From: Hyphomonas johnsonii MHS-2
GTDB taxonomy: Bacteria > Pseudomonadota > Alphaproteobacteria > Caulobacterales > Hyphomonadaceae
Direction: 5' to 3'
DNA: 64,000 nt
Assembly (NCBI RefSeq): GCF_000685275.1
Contig: NZ_ARYK01000013.1
Span: 1-64,000 of the forward strand
Of this stretch, positions 52,527 through 60,893 are shown piece after piece (positions within the stretch are counted from its first letter, which is position 1; each line of letters starts with the position of its first letter). The notes beneath the pieces were generated by a model. That model was not told the DNA's origin and made no database searches. It worked only from the letters and a program-made list of their open reading frames with translations. The translations under genes and the position numbers were made by a program.

Positions 52527-54128
52527 ATGTCCCTGCTTGAAAGGGTGATCCGTGCGCACCGGTGCACGTCGACGCACCATCATATCGCGTTCAATGCGCT
52601 GGACCTGATCGAAGGCGACGAGGCCGATAGCTGGAAGTCGCTGTTCCTGGTGCATCACGAACACCTGCTGAAGGGTGCCAAGGCGCCGGACACGACATTC
52701 AAGGATTTCCGCAATCACGTCCTCCACATCTCGGAGGGCGAGTGGGGTGGCGCGCGCGGCAAGGCGACCGAATGGTATGCCAAAGCCGTCGACCTGCTGG
52801 CGAGGAAGAAATGGAGCGAGGCGGCTTATGCGCTGGGCGTTCTGAGCCACTACTATGCCGATCCGCTGCAGCCTTTCCATACTGGCCAGACGGAAGAAGA
52901 AGGCGCCATCCACCGTGCAGTCGAGTGGAGCATCGCGAAATCGCACGACACGATTGCCGAGCGTATTGCCGCCAATGGGTATCCTGACATCGCAGCGGGC
53001 GACGGGCCGGGATTCGTCTCTGACATGGTGCGCGCAGGCGCCGAGCGCTCGCACCCGCACTACCAGACCTTCATCGCGCACTATAATCTCGATGCCGGCG
53101 TGAAGGACCCGCCCGCAGGGCTCGACGACACGCTGCTCGACATCATCGCCGACCTTGTCGCCTATGCCACGGCCGGCCTTGGCACGCTGATGTCGCGGGC
53201 GATTGCCGAAGCGGCTGTTGCGCCGCCCAAGGTGAACCTCACGATCCAGGGCTATATCGAGACGCTGGATATTCCGCTCCGGTACATTTCGAGGAAGCTG
53301 GCCGATGCCGGCGACCGGCGCCAGGTGGCGCGCATGTATGCGGAATTCAGCAAGACCGGGAAAGTGATCCGCTCGCTGCCGGCCGACGACAAGGCGATCC
53401 GCAAACTGCATGCGAGCCAGGTGCTGCGGGTACCGCTGAAAGTGCTCGACAAGCAGGAACTGAAACGCATCGGTACGGCCCACGTGGCCCGGGACGAAGC
53501 CACGGCTGCGCCTGAAGCGGAGGTCGTAGCGGCCAAGCCCAAGCCGAAAGCGGAAGCGAAACCAAAAGCCGAGACCAAGGCCAAGCCGCAGCCTGTTGCG
53601 GCGCCCGCGCCCAAGCCTGCACCGGCACCCAAGCCCGCGCCCGAACCCGTCATTGCCGAAACGCCGCCACCGGCGGAGTCGAATGTCGTGGACTCCGAAT
53701 TCGGGCAGGGGCGGCTGACGCGGGAATCCCCGATTGTCGATGCACCGTCGATCGGGCGGAAGACTGCCCGGCGGCTGGGCAAGGCGGGCCTGACACGGGT
53801 CGGCGACCTGCTCGACTGTGATCCGCACGAGACGGCCTTCTATCTCGACGTGGCCCATATCGACGCCGACAAGCTCGCCGACTGGCAGGACCAGGCACGG
53901 CTGATGATGGATGTGCCGGGCCTGCGGGTGCACGATGCGCAGATCCTGGTTGGTGCCGGCATACGGTCAGCGGACGACCTGGCGGAGTCTTCGGCGCGGG
54001 ATGTGTTCCTGTCGGCGATGGACTTCCTGGCGACGCCGGAAGGCGACCGCGTCCTGTGGGACGACGCCGTCTTTGCCGAGGATGAGGTCGAGGGCTGGAT
54101 CGACATGGCGCAGGCCAGCAAGGCCTGA
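52527..54128 (+). CDS. Zinc-dependent phospholipase C-like protein with DUF4332 domain
   Basis: A 533-residue protein. The first roughly 270 residues resemble the zinc-dependent phospholipase C/nuclease S1 fold (HHHIAFNALDLIEGDEAD, VLSHYYADPLQPFHTG, HRAVEWSIAKSHDTI), with His/Asp ligands. An Ala/Lys/Pro-rich linker (about 325-395) joins this to a C-terminal DUF4332 unit (IVDAPSIGRKTARRLGKAG, then VPGLRVHDAQILVGAGIRSADD), which has helix-hairpin-helix character. No signal peptide is present, so a cytosolic role is likely. The ATG at 52527 follows CGGAGG. The combination is not one I know. Confidence 0.75.
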   Translation: MSLLERVIRAHRCTSTHHHIAFNALDLIEGDEADSWKSLFLVHHEHLLKGAKAPDTTFKDFRNHVLHISEGEWGGARGKATEWYAKAVDLLARKKWSEAAYALGVLSHYYADPLQPFHTGQTEEEGAIHRAVEWSIAKSHDTIAERIAANGYPDIAAGDGPGFVSDMVRAGAERSHPHYQTFIAHYNLDAGVKDPPAGLDDTLLDIIADLVAYATAGLGTLMSRAIAEAAVAPPKVNLTIQGYIETLDIPLRYISRKLADAGDRRQVARMYAEFSKTGKVIRSLPADDKAIRKLHASQVLRVPLKVLDKQELKRIGTAHVARDEATAAPEAEVVAAKPKPKAEAKPKAETKAKPQPVAAPAPKPAPAPKPAPEPVIAETPPPAESNVVDSEFGQGRLTRESPIVDAPSIGRKTARRLGKAGLTRVGDLLDCDPHETAFYLDVAHIDADKLADWQDQARLMMDVPGLRVHDAQILVGAGIRSADDLAESSARDVFLSAMDFLATPEGDRVLWDDAVFAEDEVEGWIDMAQASKA

Positions 54129-54139
54129 CACCACGGGCG

Positions 54140-55120
54140 TCAGAGCCCGCGCGGCTGCAGGCCTGCGGCCCGGTAGATTGCGTCAATCGCCATCATGTTT
54201 CCAACCGCGTCAGTGCCGCCAGTGAGCGCCGTGGTGCGCCCCGCCAGCACGTCCATGACATGGGCGAGCTGGTGGTCGTAAGTGGTTTCGCCGGGGACGG
54301 TAAGGGTGTGGTCGGTGCCGTCTACATGAGTGGTGATGGCGTGGCCGCGGTGGGGATGGATCGGGTTCCTGATCTCGAGGCGCCCGCGCGAGCCTTCGAC
54401 ACGGATCCATGCCTTGAAATCCGTGCCCGGCGCCATGTTGGTCGCTATGTGCCCCGTCACGCCCCCCGGAAAGCTGAATTCCGCCTCGGTTATCGTGTCG
54501 ACTCCCGGTCGGTCGCAATGGGCGGTCGCGGACACGACCTCCGGCTCCGCGCCAGCCAGGGTGCGTACCCAGTGGACCGGGTAGCAGCCAAGGTCCATCA
54601 GCGCGCCGCCGCCAACGTCCAGCGTGTGGCGCAGCTCGCCGGGCCGATAGGGAATTGCAACATCGAACGCCGCCTCGATCCGGGTGACCTGCCCGAGGTC
54701 GCCGCCACGGACGATGTCGAAGACACGCTGGAATGCGGGATGGAAACGGTAGTGGAAGGCTTCGATCAGGAGGCGGCCCGCGGCGCCGGCTGCCTCGACC
54801 ATGCGCGCGGCTTCGGCCGCATTCATCGCGAAGGGTTTCTCGCAGAGCACGGCCTTGCCGGCCTGGAGCGCGGCGATGGAGAGGTCGGCGTGCCGGTGCG
54901 GTGGCAGCGCATTGTAGATGAGGTCGATGTCGTCGCGTGCGAGGAGGGCGTCATAATCGGCTGCCGTCTCCGGGATGCCGTGCGCGGCCGCGTAGGCCGC
55001 CGCACGACCGGGGTCGCGGGCAGCGACGGCGACGACCGTGCAGTCATCGCGGCGGGACACCGGGGTGAGCAATGCGGGCGGGGCGATCTTTGCTGCGCCG
55101 AGCAGGCCGATCCTGATCAT
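54140..55120 (-). CDS. Gfo/Idh/MocA family oxidoreductase
   Basis: A 326-residue NAD(P)-dependent oxidoreductase. The Rossmann start is RIGLLGAAKIAPPALL. The dinucleotide-domain signature is GKAVLCEKPFAMN, which includes the conserved Lys. The C-terminal catalytic domain has LMDLGCYPVHWVRTLAG, with the Asp-x-Gly-x-His/Tyr type arrangement. Typical substrates are sugars, inositols or trans-dihydrodiols. The actual substrate is unknown. It is divergent from the small gene at 55323. Confidence 0.9.
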   Translation of the reverse strand: MIRIGLLGAAKIAPPALLTPVSRRDDCTVVAVAARDPGRAAAYAAAHGIPETAADYDALLARDDIDLIYNALPPHRHADLSIAALQAGKAVLCEKPFAMNAAEAARMVEAAGAAGRLLIEAFHYRFHPAFQRVFDIVRGGDLGQVTRIEAAFDVAIPYRPGELRHTLDVGGGALMDLGCYPVHWVRTLAGAEPEVVSATAHCDRPGVDTITEAEFSFPGGVTGHIATNMAPGTDFKAWIRVEGSRGRLEIRNPIHPHRGHAITTHVDGTDHTLTVPGETTYDHQLAHVMDVLAGRTTALTGGTDAVGNMMAIDAIYRAAGLQPRGL

Positions 55121-55322
55121 GAAGACTCCTGACTGCGGGCGACCTGGCCCGACCTGTGGACAGGGAGTAAACGAAAACGGCCCGCCTGTTTACCCCACCC
55201 TAACGGCGCTTAACGCTCTTTCCTGAAATCGACTGCGAAAGCGGGGTGGCGGTAACGAAGGAGAAAGCATGTGGGAGGTTAATGGGGGTTCCGGAGCCAT
55301 TAATCCTAGGAGTGCCACGCTA

Positions 55323-55745
55323 ATGCTGAATGATCTCATTGCGCACATCGCTAAAATCAATGGACTCCCGGAACAGACGGCCAAGACCGCGCTGGGAATT
55401 GTCTTGAATTCAGCTGAGCGACAGGATTCACCCTTCGCACTGGCGATGTTCAAGACCATTCCCGGCGCGCGTGCCCTCGCTGCCCGCACGGGGTCGGAGA
55501 TCGGCGCCGCTACCGGCATCATCGCCCGCCTGATCGAGCAGACGCCCGGCGGCAAGCGTGTTGTTGCCCAGGGCATGATCGGCGCGCTGCACAAGATTGG
55601 ACTCGACCACAAGGCGATCGGGCACCTGTTGCCGTCGATTTCGACTTTCATGGAAGAGACCTATGGCATGACCGGCTTCGGTCATCTCGGCGACCTGATC
55701 GGTTCGGACCTCGACGCCGAAATCCGCGCCGCCAAGGCTGCCTGA
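55323..55745 (+). CDS. Conserved hypothetical protein
   Basis: A 140-residue, Ala/Gly-rich helical protein (MLNDLIAHIAKINGLPEQTAK, MFKTIPGARALAARTGSEIG, GLIARLIEQTPGGKRVV-like, FGHLGDLIGSDLDAEIRAA). It has no signal or membrane segment. I recall similar small soluble proteins of unknown function in Alphaproteobacteria, but cannot name a family. An AGGAG lies 11 bases before ATG 55323. A longer frame from 55269 is less protein-like. A strong terminator follows. Confidence 0.7.
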   Translation: MLNDLIAHIAKINGLPEQTAKTALGIVLNSAERQDSPFALAMFKTIPGARALAARTGSEIGAATGIIARLIEQTPGGKRVVAQGMIGALHKIGLDHKAIGHLLPSISTFMEETYGMTGFGHLGDLIGSDLDAEIRAAKAA

Positions 55746-55776
55746 CACCAATCGCGCTGCACGCAAGCGCAACCCG

Positions 55777-55802
55777 GCCGCCCTTCACGGGCGGCTTTTT
55801 TT
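55777..55802 (+). terminator. Intrinsic terminator
   Basis: GCCGCCC (55777-55783) and GGGCGGC (55789-55795) form a 7-bp stem with a 5-base loop, followed by a T-run at 55796-55802. It terminates the preceding plus-strand gene. Confidence 0.9.
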
Positions 55803-55949
55803 GTTTTGCGACATTCCCGCCAGCCGCAAGCCGTGGCATCCGCCGCCGACCGGGCCGCCCGCCTGTGACGCTTTCGCGGCAGGCTTGGCCCTTTTCTTTA
55901 TGGGCTGGCGTGGCTACAGCGGGGCGAACAGGTCATGCGAGGGTTACAG

Positions 55950-56225
55950 ATGCGGACGGAAAGCGGAATGCGGGCGGATGAACGACTGGCGCTGGACCTG
56001 ATGGCGGCGATTCGCGCGGATGCCGAGGCCCGTTGCGCGCCGGACACGGTCGAGCTTGTCTCCGTGACCATCGATGTCACCGGCGCCGACGTGACGGGCG
56101 TGCCGGTATTTTCCCCGCGCGTGGACCGCAAGACCCGGACGATCCTGTTTTCGGGCGGCTCGGCGATGTGCGGTGACCAGACCGTGATGAACGCGACAGC
56201 CGTCTACCGGATCGTCAGCGCCTGA
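55950..56225 (+). CDS. Small hypothetical protein
   Basis: A 91-residue protein (starting MRTESGMRADERLALDLMAA). Its C-terminal half has a mixed beta pattern (VSVTIDVTGADVTGVPVFSP, then KTRTILFSGGSAMCGDQ). The pattern GSAMCGDQTVMNATAVYRIV is reminiscent of thioesterase (hotdog) C-terminal strands, but I cannot confirm this. The ATG at 55950 follows GAGGG. Other in-frame starts at 55935 and 55968 exist. Function unknown. Confidence 0.55.
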   Translation: MRTESGMRADERLALDLMAAIRADAEARCAPDTVELVSVTIDVTGADVTGVPVFSPRVDRKTRTILFSGGSAMCGDQTVMNATAVYRIVSA

Positions 56226-56231
56226 GTCGGT

Positions 56232-56401
56232 TCAGCTGCCGCTGAACGGGTGGAGCTGCTGCTGGACCAGGCTCTTGGGCGGCTCGCCATGCACGACACC
56301 GTAGGACTCCGGCCAGGCTTCCGGCCAGGCTTCCGGCCAGGCTTCCGGCAGGTAATAGGTGCCGAACAGGCGATCGCGATCATTTCCGCCCCGTACAGAC
56401 G
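56232..56401 (-). pseudogene. Remnant of a gene 3' end with tandem Pro-Glu-Ala-Trp codons
   Basis: On the minus strand, the frame ending with TGA at 56232 reads DRLFGTYYLPEAW, PEAW twice more, ESYGVVHGEPPKSLVQQQL, then HPFSGS. It is a plausible protein C-terminus but has no start codon after the upstream stop near 56404. The tandem 12-base repeat (56309-56349) lies inside. It follows the crotonase gene in the same direction. It may be a decayed gene or a repeat-derived artefact. Confidence 0.35.
56309..56349. repeat. Tandem 12-base repeat
   Basis: The unit CCGGCCAGGCTT is present three times in a row (56309-56320, 56321-56332, 56333-56344) with a partial fourth copy (56345-56349). It encodes repeated Pro-Glu-Ala-Trp on the minus strand. 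Such perfect short tandem repeats are prone to slippage. Confidence 0.9.
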
Positions 56402-56405
56402 ATCA

Positions 56406-57251
56406 TTACATCGGTGTGTCACGCAGTTTCAGCAGGTCGGGGAATTCCGCGGCGCGCTTTTCGGCGCGGGCGGCGAAGGCTTCCTGCATGTGCGGTGGCG
56501 GGATCATGGCGGCGTTCCAGACGCCGATATAGTCCAGCGTGTCGGCTGTGTTGTGGTCACGGCCATAGTTGATCAGCGTCTTGCAGCCGGTGACGGTGAG
56601 CGGGTCCTTGGAGGCGATCTCGCGTGCAGTTTCCAGCACGTGGGCCACGCACGCATCATGCGTCTCGAAGATGTCGTTGACGAGGCCGATCTCCTTGGCC
56701 TTGGCAGCGTCGATGCGCCGGCCGGTATAGGCCATTTCCTTGACCCAGCCTTCGGGGATGTAGCGCTGCAGGCGGGGGAAGGTGCCGACATCGGCGGTCA
56801 TGGCGATATTGGTTTCCATGATCGTGAAGAAGGCGTCCTGCGTGCACCAGCGGATGTCGCCGGCAGTGACCATGTCGATCGCGCCGCCGATGACGCCGCC
56901 CTGCAAGGCGAAGAGGACCGGTACGCGGGCCTCTTCAAGGGCGTTGAAGGAGGACTGGATCTGGCGGATGTTGGAGCGGAATGCCTCGGCGGCGACGTAG
57001 CGGTCGACCTTGCCGCCACCCTCGCCCGAGCCGAAGACGGCAAGGTCCATGCCGGCCGAGAAATGCTTGCCGGTCGAGGAGATGACGATGCAGCGGGCCC
57101 GCGCATTCATGTCGATGTCGCGGACGATGGCGGGCAGTTCGTTCCAGAAGGCCTTGTTCATCGTGTTCATCGCCTCGGGGCGATTCATCTGGATGTGGGC
57201 GACCTTGTCTTCGATCGTGACAGCGAAGGCTTCGTATTTTTTCTGCAGCAT
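56406..57251 (-). CDS. Crotonase family, dienoyl-CoA isomerase-like
   Basis: A 281-residue crotonase. The oxyanion-hole loops are GKHFSAGMDLAVF and ALQGGVIGGAIDMV. The segment IRWCTQDAFFTIMETNIAM followed by TADVGTFPRL, with Glu and Asp in the positions used by delta(3,5)-delta(2,4)-dienoyl-CoA isomerase (ECH1), suggests that reaction or enoyl-CoA hydration in oxidation of unsaturated fatty acids. The length is typical. It follows gpsA in the same direction. Enoyl-CoA hydratase is the conservative alternative. Confidence 0.88.
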   Translation of the reverse strand: MLQKKYEAFAVTIEDKVAHIQMNRPEAMNTMNKAFWNELPAIVRDIDMNARARCIVISSTGKHFSAGMDLAVFGSGEGGGKVDRYVAAEAFRSNIRQIQSSFNALEEARVPVLFALQGGVIGGAIDMVTAGDIRWCTQDAFFTIMETNIAMTADVGTFPRLQRYIPEGWVKEMAYTGRRIDAAKAKEIGLVNDIFETHDACVAHVLETAREIASKDPLTVTGCKTLINYGRDHNTADTLDYIGVWNAAMIPPPHMQEAFAARAEKRAAEFPDLLKLRDTPM

Positions 57252-57324
57252 GGGGCGTCTCCTGAATTTGACCGGAGACTAGCACGGGCCGGGGGACAGG
57301 CCAGATGTTACGCCGGGGGAAGCG

Positions 57325-58335
57325 CTAGACGAGCACACTCTCCGCCCTGTTGGGCCGCATCAGGAGGGTGGTGATTGCCTCGTCGACGCTGATTTCACCC
57401 TCGATGATCGCCGCAACTGCATCGCAGATCGGCATGTCGACACCCTTTTGCCTGGCGAGACGGCGCAGCACGGGGGCAGTGGCGACGCCTTCGGTGACGG
57501 CATTGCGGGCGGCCATGATGCTGTCCAGCGTTTCGCCGCGCCCAAGCGCCAGGCCGCAGCTCATGTTGCGCGAGGTTTCCGACGAGCAGGTCAGCACCAG
57601 GTCGCCCAGGCCTGACAGGCCGGCCATGGTTTCGCGTTCGGCGCCGAGGGCGAGGGCAAGGCGTGTCATCTCGGCGCTGCCGCGCGCAATGAGGGCGGCA
57701 TGGGCAGAGCGGCCGAGGCCCTTGCCCAGCGTGATGCCGCAGGCGATGGCGAGGACATTCTTCACCGCGCCGCCGATTTCCGCGCCGAGCAGGTCACTGG
57801 CCAGATAGGGCCGGAAGGTGGGGGTCGAGATCGCAGCGATCAGTTCATCGCCGATGGATTCGTCTTTCACGGCGAGGGTCACGGCGGTCGGCAGGCCCTT
57901 GGCGACGTCGATGGCAAAGCTCGGGCCGGACATGACGGCAGGGCTGGCCTCGGGCAATTCGTCGGCCAGCACCTCGGTCATGAACTTGCCGGTGGCAAGT
58001 TCGATGCCCTTGGAGCAGAGCACGACCGGCGTGCCGGGGCTGATATGGCCCTTCAGTGCGGCCAGTGTGGTGCGGGTGTGCTGGGCTGGCGCAACGGCGA
58101 AGAGGGCATCCTGGTCGTAGAGGTCGGCGACGCTGGTCGTGGCGCGCAGGGCGGGCTTGAGCGGCACGCCGGGCAGGAAAACAGTGTTCTCGTGCGTCGA
58201 ATTGATCGCATCGGCGACCTCGGCCTCGAGGCACCACAGGATCACGGCCTGCCCCTCGCGACACAGCATCTGGGCGATGGCCGTGCCCCATGCGCCGCCG
58301 CCGATCACGCCTATCCTGTGGAAATGTTTCGTCAT
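57325..58335 (-). CDS. gpsA: Glycerol-3-phosphate dehydrogenase [NAD(P)+]
   Basis: A 336-residue GpsA, which reduces dihydroxyacetone phosphate to sn-glycerol 3-phosphate for phospholipid synthesis. The Rossmann motif [16 protein letters not shown] opens the protein. Other signatures are [31 protein letters not shown], and [20 protein letters not shown] (catalytic Lys). [18 protein letters not shown] follows. The ATG at 58335 is chosen for the expected N-terminus. It lies between the thiolase-like gene and the crotonase gene, in the same orientation. Confidence 0.96.
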   Translation of the reverse strand: MTKHFHRIGVIGGGAWGTAIAQMLCREGQAVILWCLEAEVADAINSTHENTVFLPGVPLKPALRATTSVADLYDQDALFAVAPAQHTRTTLAALKGHISPGTPVVLCSKGIELATGKFMTEVLADELPEASPAVMSGPSFAIDVAKGLPTAVTLAVKDESIGDELIAAISTPTFRPYLASDLLGAEIGGAVKNVLAIACGITLGKGLGRSAHAALIARGSAEMTRLALALGAERETMAGLSGLGDLVLTCSSETSRNMSCGLALGRGETLDSIMAARNAVTEGVATAPVLRRLARQKGVDMPICDAVAAIIEGEISVDEAITTLLMRPNRAESVLV

Positions 58336-58381
58336 GCCGCGACATTGGGACATGTTGTGATTCCGGGCAAGTCCGGGCGGC

Positions 58382-59896
58382 CTAGATGAAATCGAACGTG
58401 CCGACTTCGTCCGCGACGGTGATGGCCACCTTGCGGCCGACCGGGCTGGTCTCTTCGCGCAGGATGGCGAGGGCGGCAGGCGTTGCGCGGGCCAGCGCGC
58501 GCCGGCCGTCGGCGAGGCGGGCGAAGATGATGCCGCTTTCCGGCCCCTCCCGGCCATGCGTGACGGTGAATGTTTCCAGCGTGCCGTCGCAATCGGTGTC
58601 GCACAGGGTGACCTGGTCCTTCGCCTTGGCGGCGGGTGCGGCGGGCGTGAAGGCCTTTGGTGCCGTCGCCGAGTAGATGCCGACGGCTTCCTTGGTCATC
58701 CAGCCGCCATTGGCGAGGACGAGGCCGAGATCGCCCGGCGCGCTGCGCAGCTTGTGAACCATCTCGGCGATTCCGTGGAGGGAGTAGTTGTTCCCGGGGC
58801 CGCCGAAGAAGGGCAGGCCGCCGGTCAGCGTGAGGGGGCGGGGATCGGTTTTCCAGTCGATGCCGAGGGCAGCGGTGGACGAGAACACGGCGCAGGGAAA
58901 GCACGAGTAGAGATCGAAATGGCGAATGTCCGCCGGTGAGACACCGGCCTGTTCCAGCGCCCGCGACGCGGCGACCTCCATGGCCCACGAGCCGTCAAGG
59001 CGGGGGCGTACGGAAATATGGTCGTCGCCGGCCTCTCCGCCGCCTTGCAGGTAAATGCGCTTTGCCTGTGGTACGCCGAGGGTATCGGCCTTCGAACTGC
59101 TCATGATGATTGCCGCGGCGCCCTGGTTCACGGCGTCCTGCGCGATGAACCATTTCAGGAACGGATCGGCGTATTCGTAATTCTCGCGTGACGCGGTCGC
59201 GAGAAAGTCGACGCTGTGCTCGACCGGGAATTGCGAGAACGGGTTCCGGGCCGCGATGGCGGAGAAGGGCTGGAAGAGTTCGGCCATGGCGCGCCGATGC
59301 TGGCTGCGCGTCCGCCCCTCGCGGGCGGCGATGGCGTTTTCGAACAGGCCGTAGAAATAGGCGGCCGCGACGAGGCCATGCTTGATCTCCGTGCGGCTGA
59401 GCAGCATCGGGCCCATGCCGCGATCCTCAAAGGTTGCGTCGTCACCATCCGTCCAGTCGATCTCGACCCCGTGGCGGCGGGCGCCCTTAGAGGCCCGGTT
59501 CGCTTCGGAGCCGGAAATCAGGGCGCATTCGATCTCGCCGGCGTGGATGCGGCCGGCCATCTCATTGACCAGGGCCTGTGGGCTCTGCCCGCCGACCGCT
59601 TCGTAGATCAGGTGCGCCGGCCTGGCGCCGAGATCGCGGGCAAGCGTGCCGGGCAGGTTCGAATTGTGGCCATGAGGGTGGGAGGCCCGACCAATCGAGT
59701 CTTCGAAGATGCGGACCACTGCCAGCGCGTCGATGGCCTCTGCGAGGCCTGCCACACCGACATCGTCCAGCGCGGCGCGCGATGCATCCGTCATGAGGGA
59801 GAGTGGCGACGGCGCATCTGCAGGGCCGGCGGTTCCGTCCCACTGGCTGAGGCTCTGGCCGACGCCGACGAGGACGGGCATGTCTCCCTTGGCCAT
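58382..59896 (-). CDS. Thiolase-family acetyl-CoA acetyltransferase-like protein
   Basis: A 504-residue member of the thiolase-like family (SCP-x/acetyl-CoA acetyltransferase type) that lacks a simple FadA layout. Thiolase-like cores are visible in [28 protein letters not shown] and [14 protein letters not shown], then [13 protein letters not shown]. The C-terminal part (about 420-504) is an added beta domain ([17 protein letters not shown]). It probably binds an acyl-CoA or sterol-type substrate. The ATG at 59896 follows AGGAG. It heads the gpsA and crotonase genes, although the gaps are too long to prove cotranscription. Confidence 0.82.
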   Translation of the reverse strand: MAKGDMPVLVGVGQSLSQWDGTAGPADAPSPLSLMTDASRAALDDVGVAGLAEAIDALAVVRIFEDSIGRASHPHGHNSNLPGTLARDLGARPAHLIYEAVGGQSPQALVNEMAGRIHAGEIECALISGSEANRASKGARRHGVEIDWTDGDDATFEDRGMGPMLLSRTEIKHGLVAAAYFYGLFENAIAAREGRTRSQHRRAMAELFQPFSAIAARNPFSQFPVEHSVDFLATASRENYEYADPFLKWFIAQDAVNQGAAAIIMSSSKADTLGVPQAKRIYLQGGGEAGDDHISVRPRLDGSWAMEVAASRALEQAGVSPADIRHFDLYSCFPCAVFSSTAALGIDWKTDPRPLTLTGGLPFFGGPGNNYSLHGIAEMVHKLRSAPGDLGLVLANGGWMTKEAVGIYSATAPKAFTPAAPAAKAKDQVTLCDTDCDGTLETFTVTHGREGPESGIIFARLADGRRALARATPAALAILREETSPVGRKVAITVADEVGTFDFI

Positions 59897-60208
59897 ATGA
59901 TCGCTCCTGTTTCGATTGGCTTGTACCGCGACGAGTCTAGCGTGCCCGAATCCGGATTTCGAGACGGGACGTTGGGGAAGGTCGGCCCCGGAACGGCTGC
60001 GTGGGCCGAAGGTGCGCAATAAGGTCAATCAATACAAAAAGTTATTTGCGCCTTACATGCGCCACGGTGATACCCATATGTAGGGTGAAAGTGCCATTCC
60101 CGGTATTCCCCGCACGTTCTCGCAGATTACGGCCAAAGCGGCCTGCCTGTCCGGTTTGGGGCCAGTATCCATTTGCTGCGCTGTTCCTTCAAAACCGAAA
60201 GTTCCCTC
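59897..60208. other. Divergent intergenic region without a supported gene
   Basis: A 312-base region between the thiolase-like gene and the Cys-rich repeat gene. No protein-like frame is seen. It must carry promoters for both. The only structure noted is a small dyad ACCC-ATATGTA-GGGT (60072-60086), a weak operator candidate. Confidence 0.5.
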
Positions 60209-60889
60209 ATGCTGTCTGTCCTGTCCTGTCTTCGCGCCCTGATGGCGGCCGCAACCGCGGTTGTCATGGTTTCAGCCGCCGCGCCTGCCGCGTCTGCGGA
60301 GAACGTGGCGACGACGCCGGCAAACGCCTCGGCGCGCGTCTACGGCTCCGGCTGGGCCTGTAATGAGGGCTTCCGCGAACAGGGAACCGGCTGCGTGGCG
60401 ATCGTCCTGCCTGCCAATGCCTACCTGACCGACGGAATCTACGGCACCGGGTGGGATTGTTCCTACGGGTTCACGGCCGAACGCGGCGCCTGCGTTCAGG
60501 TCAAGGTGCCGGCGAATGCCCACCTCAATTCCTACGGGACACGCTGGGCCTGCGATCGCGGGTACCGGTTGGAGAGCGATACGTGCAACCTGGTCACGCC
60601 GCCCAAGCATGGTTATCTGACCAACAGCTCCTACGGCGACGGCTGGGCATGTGAACGCGGCTACGCGATGAGCGGCGAAGAATGCGTCAAGATCGTGGTG
60701 CCCGCGAATGGCTATCTGGTCACGTCGAGCACCGGCTTTGGCTGGAAATGCGAACGCGGTTACCAGGAAGCGGCAAGCGCCTGCATCGAAGTCGTCGTTC
60801 CGGTGAACGCGCACCTCAACAGTTCCGGCGATGCCTGGGACTGCAACCGGCCGTTCATCCGGTCCGAAAAGGTCTGCATCATCCGCTGA
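60209..60889 (+). CDS. Secreted Cys-rich repeat protein
   Basis: A 226-residue protein with a signal peptide (LRALMAAATAVVMVSAAAPA, cleavage near ASA-EN). The mature part is five imperfect repeats of about 35-38 residues, each built as VPANAHLNSYGTRWACDRGY with a second Cys about 10 residues later (CVQV or similar). Each repeat thus has a Cys pair, probably a disulfide, and aromatic/Gly surface residues. It is likely exported and stable, possibly adhesive or carbohydrate-binding. The family is not named. It is convergent with the BVMO gene, 4 bases apart. Confidence 0.8.
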   Translation: MLSVLSCLRALMAAATAVVMVSAAAPAASAENVATTPANASARVYGSGWACNEGFREQGTGCVAIVLPANAYLTDGIYGTGWDCSYGFTAERGACVQVKVPANAHLNSYGTRWACDRGYRLESDTCNLVTPPKHGYLTNSSYGDGWACERGYAMSGEECVKIVVPANGYLVTSSTGFGWKCERGYQEAASACIEVVVPVNAHLNSSGDAWDCNRPFIRSEKVCIIR

Positions 60890-60893
60890 CGGA

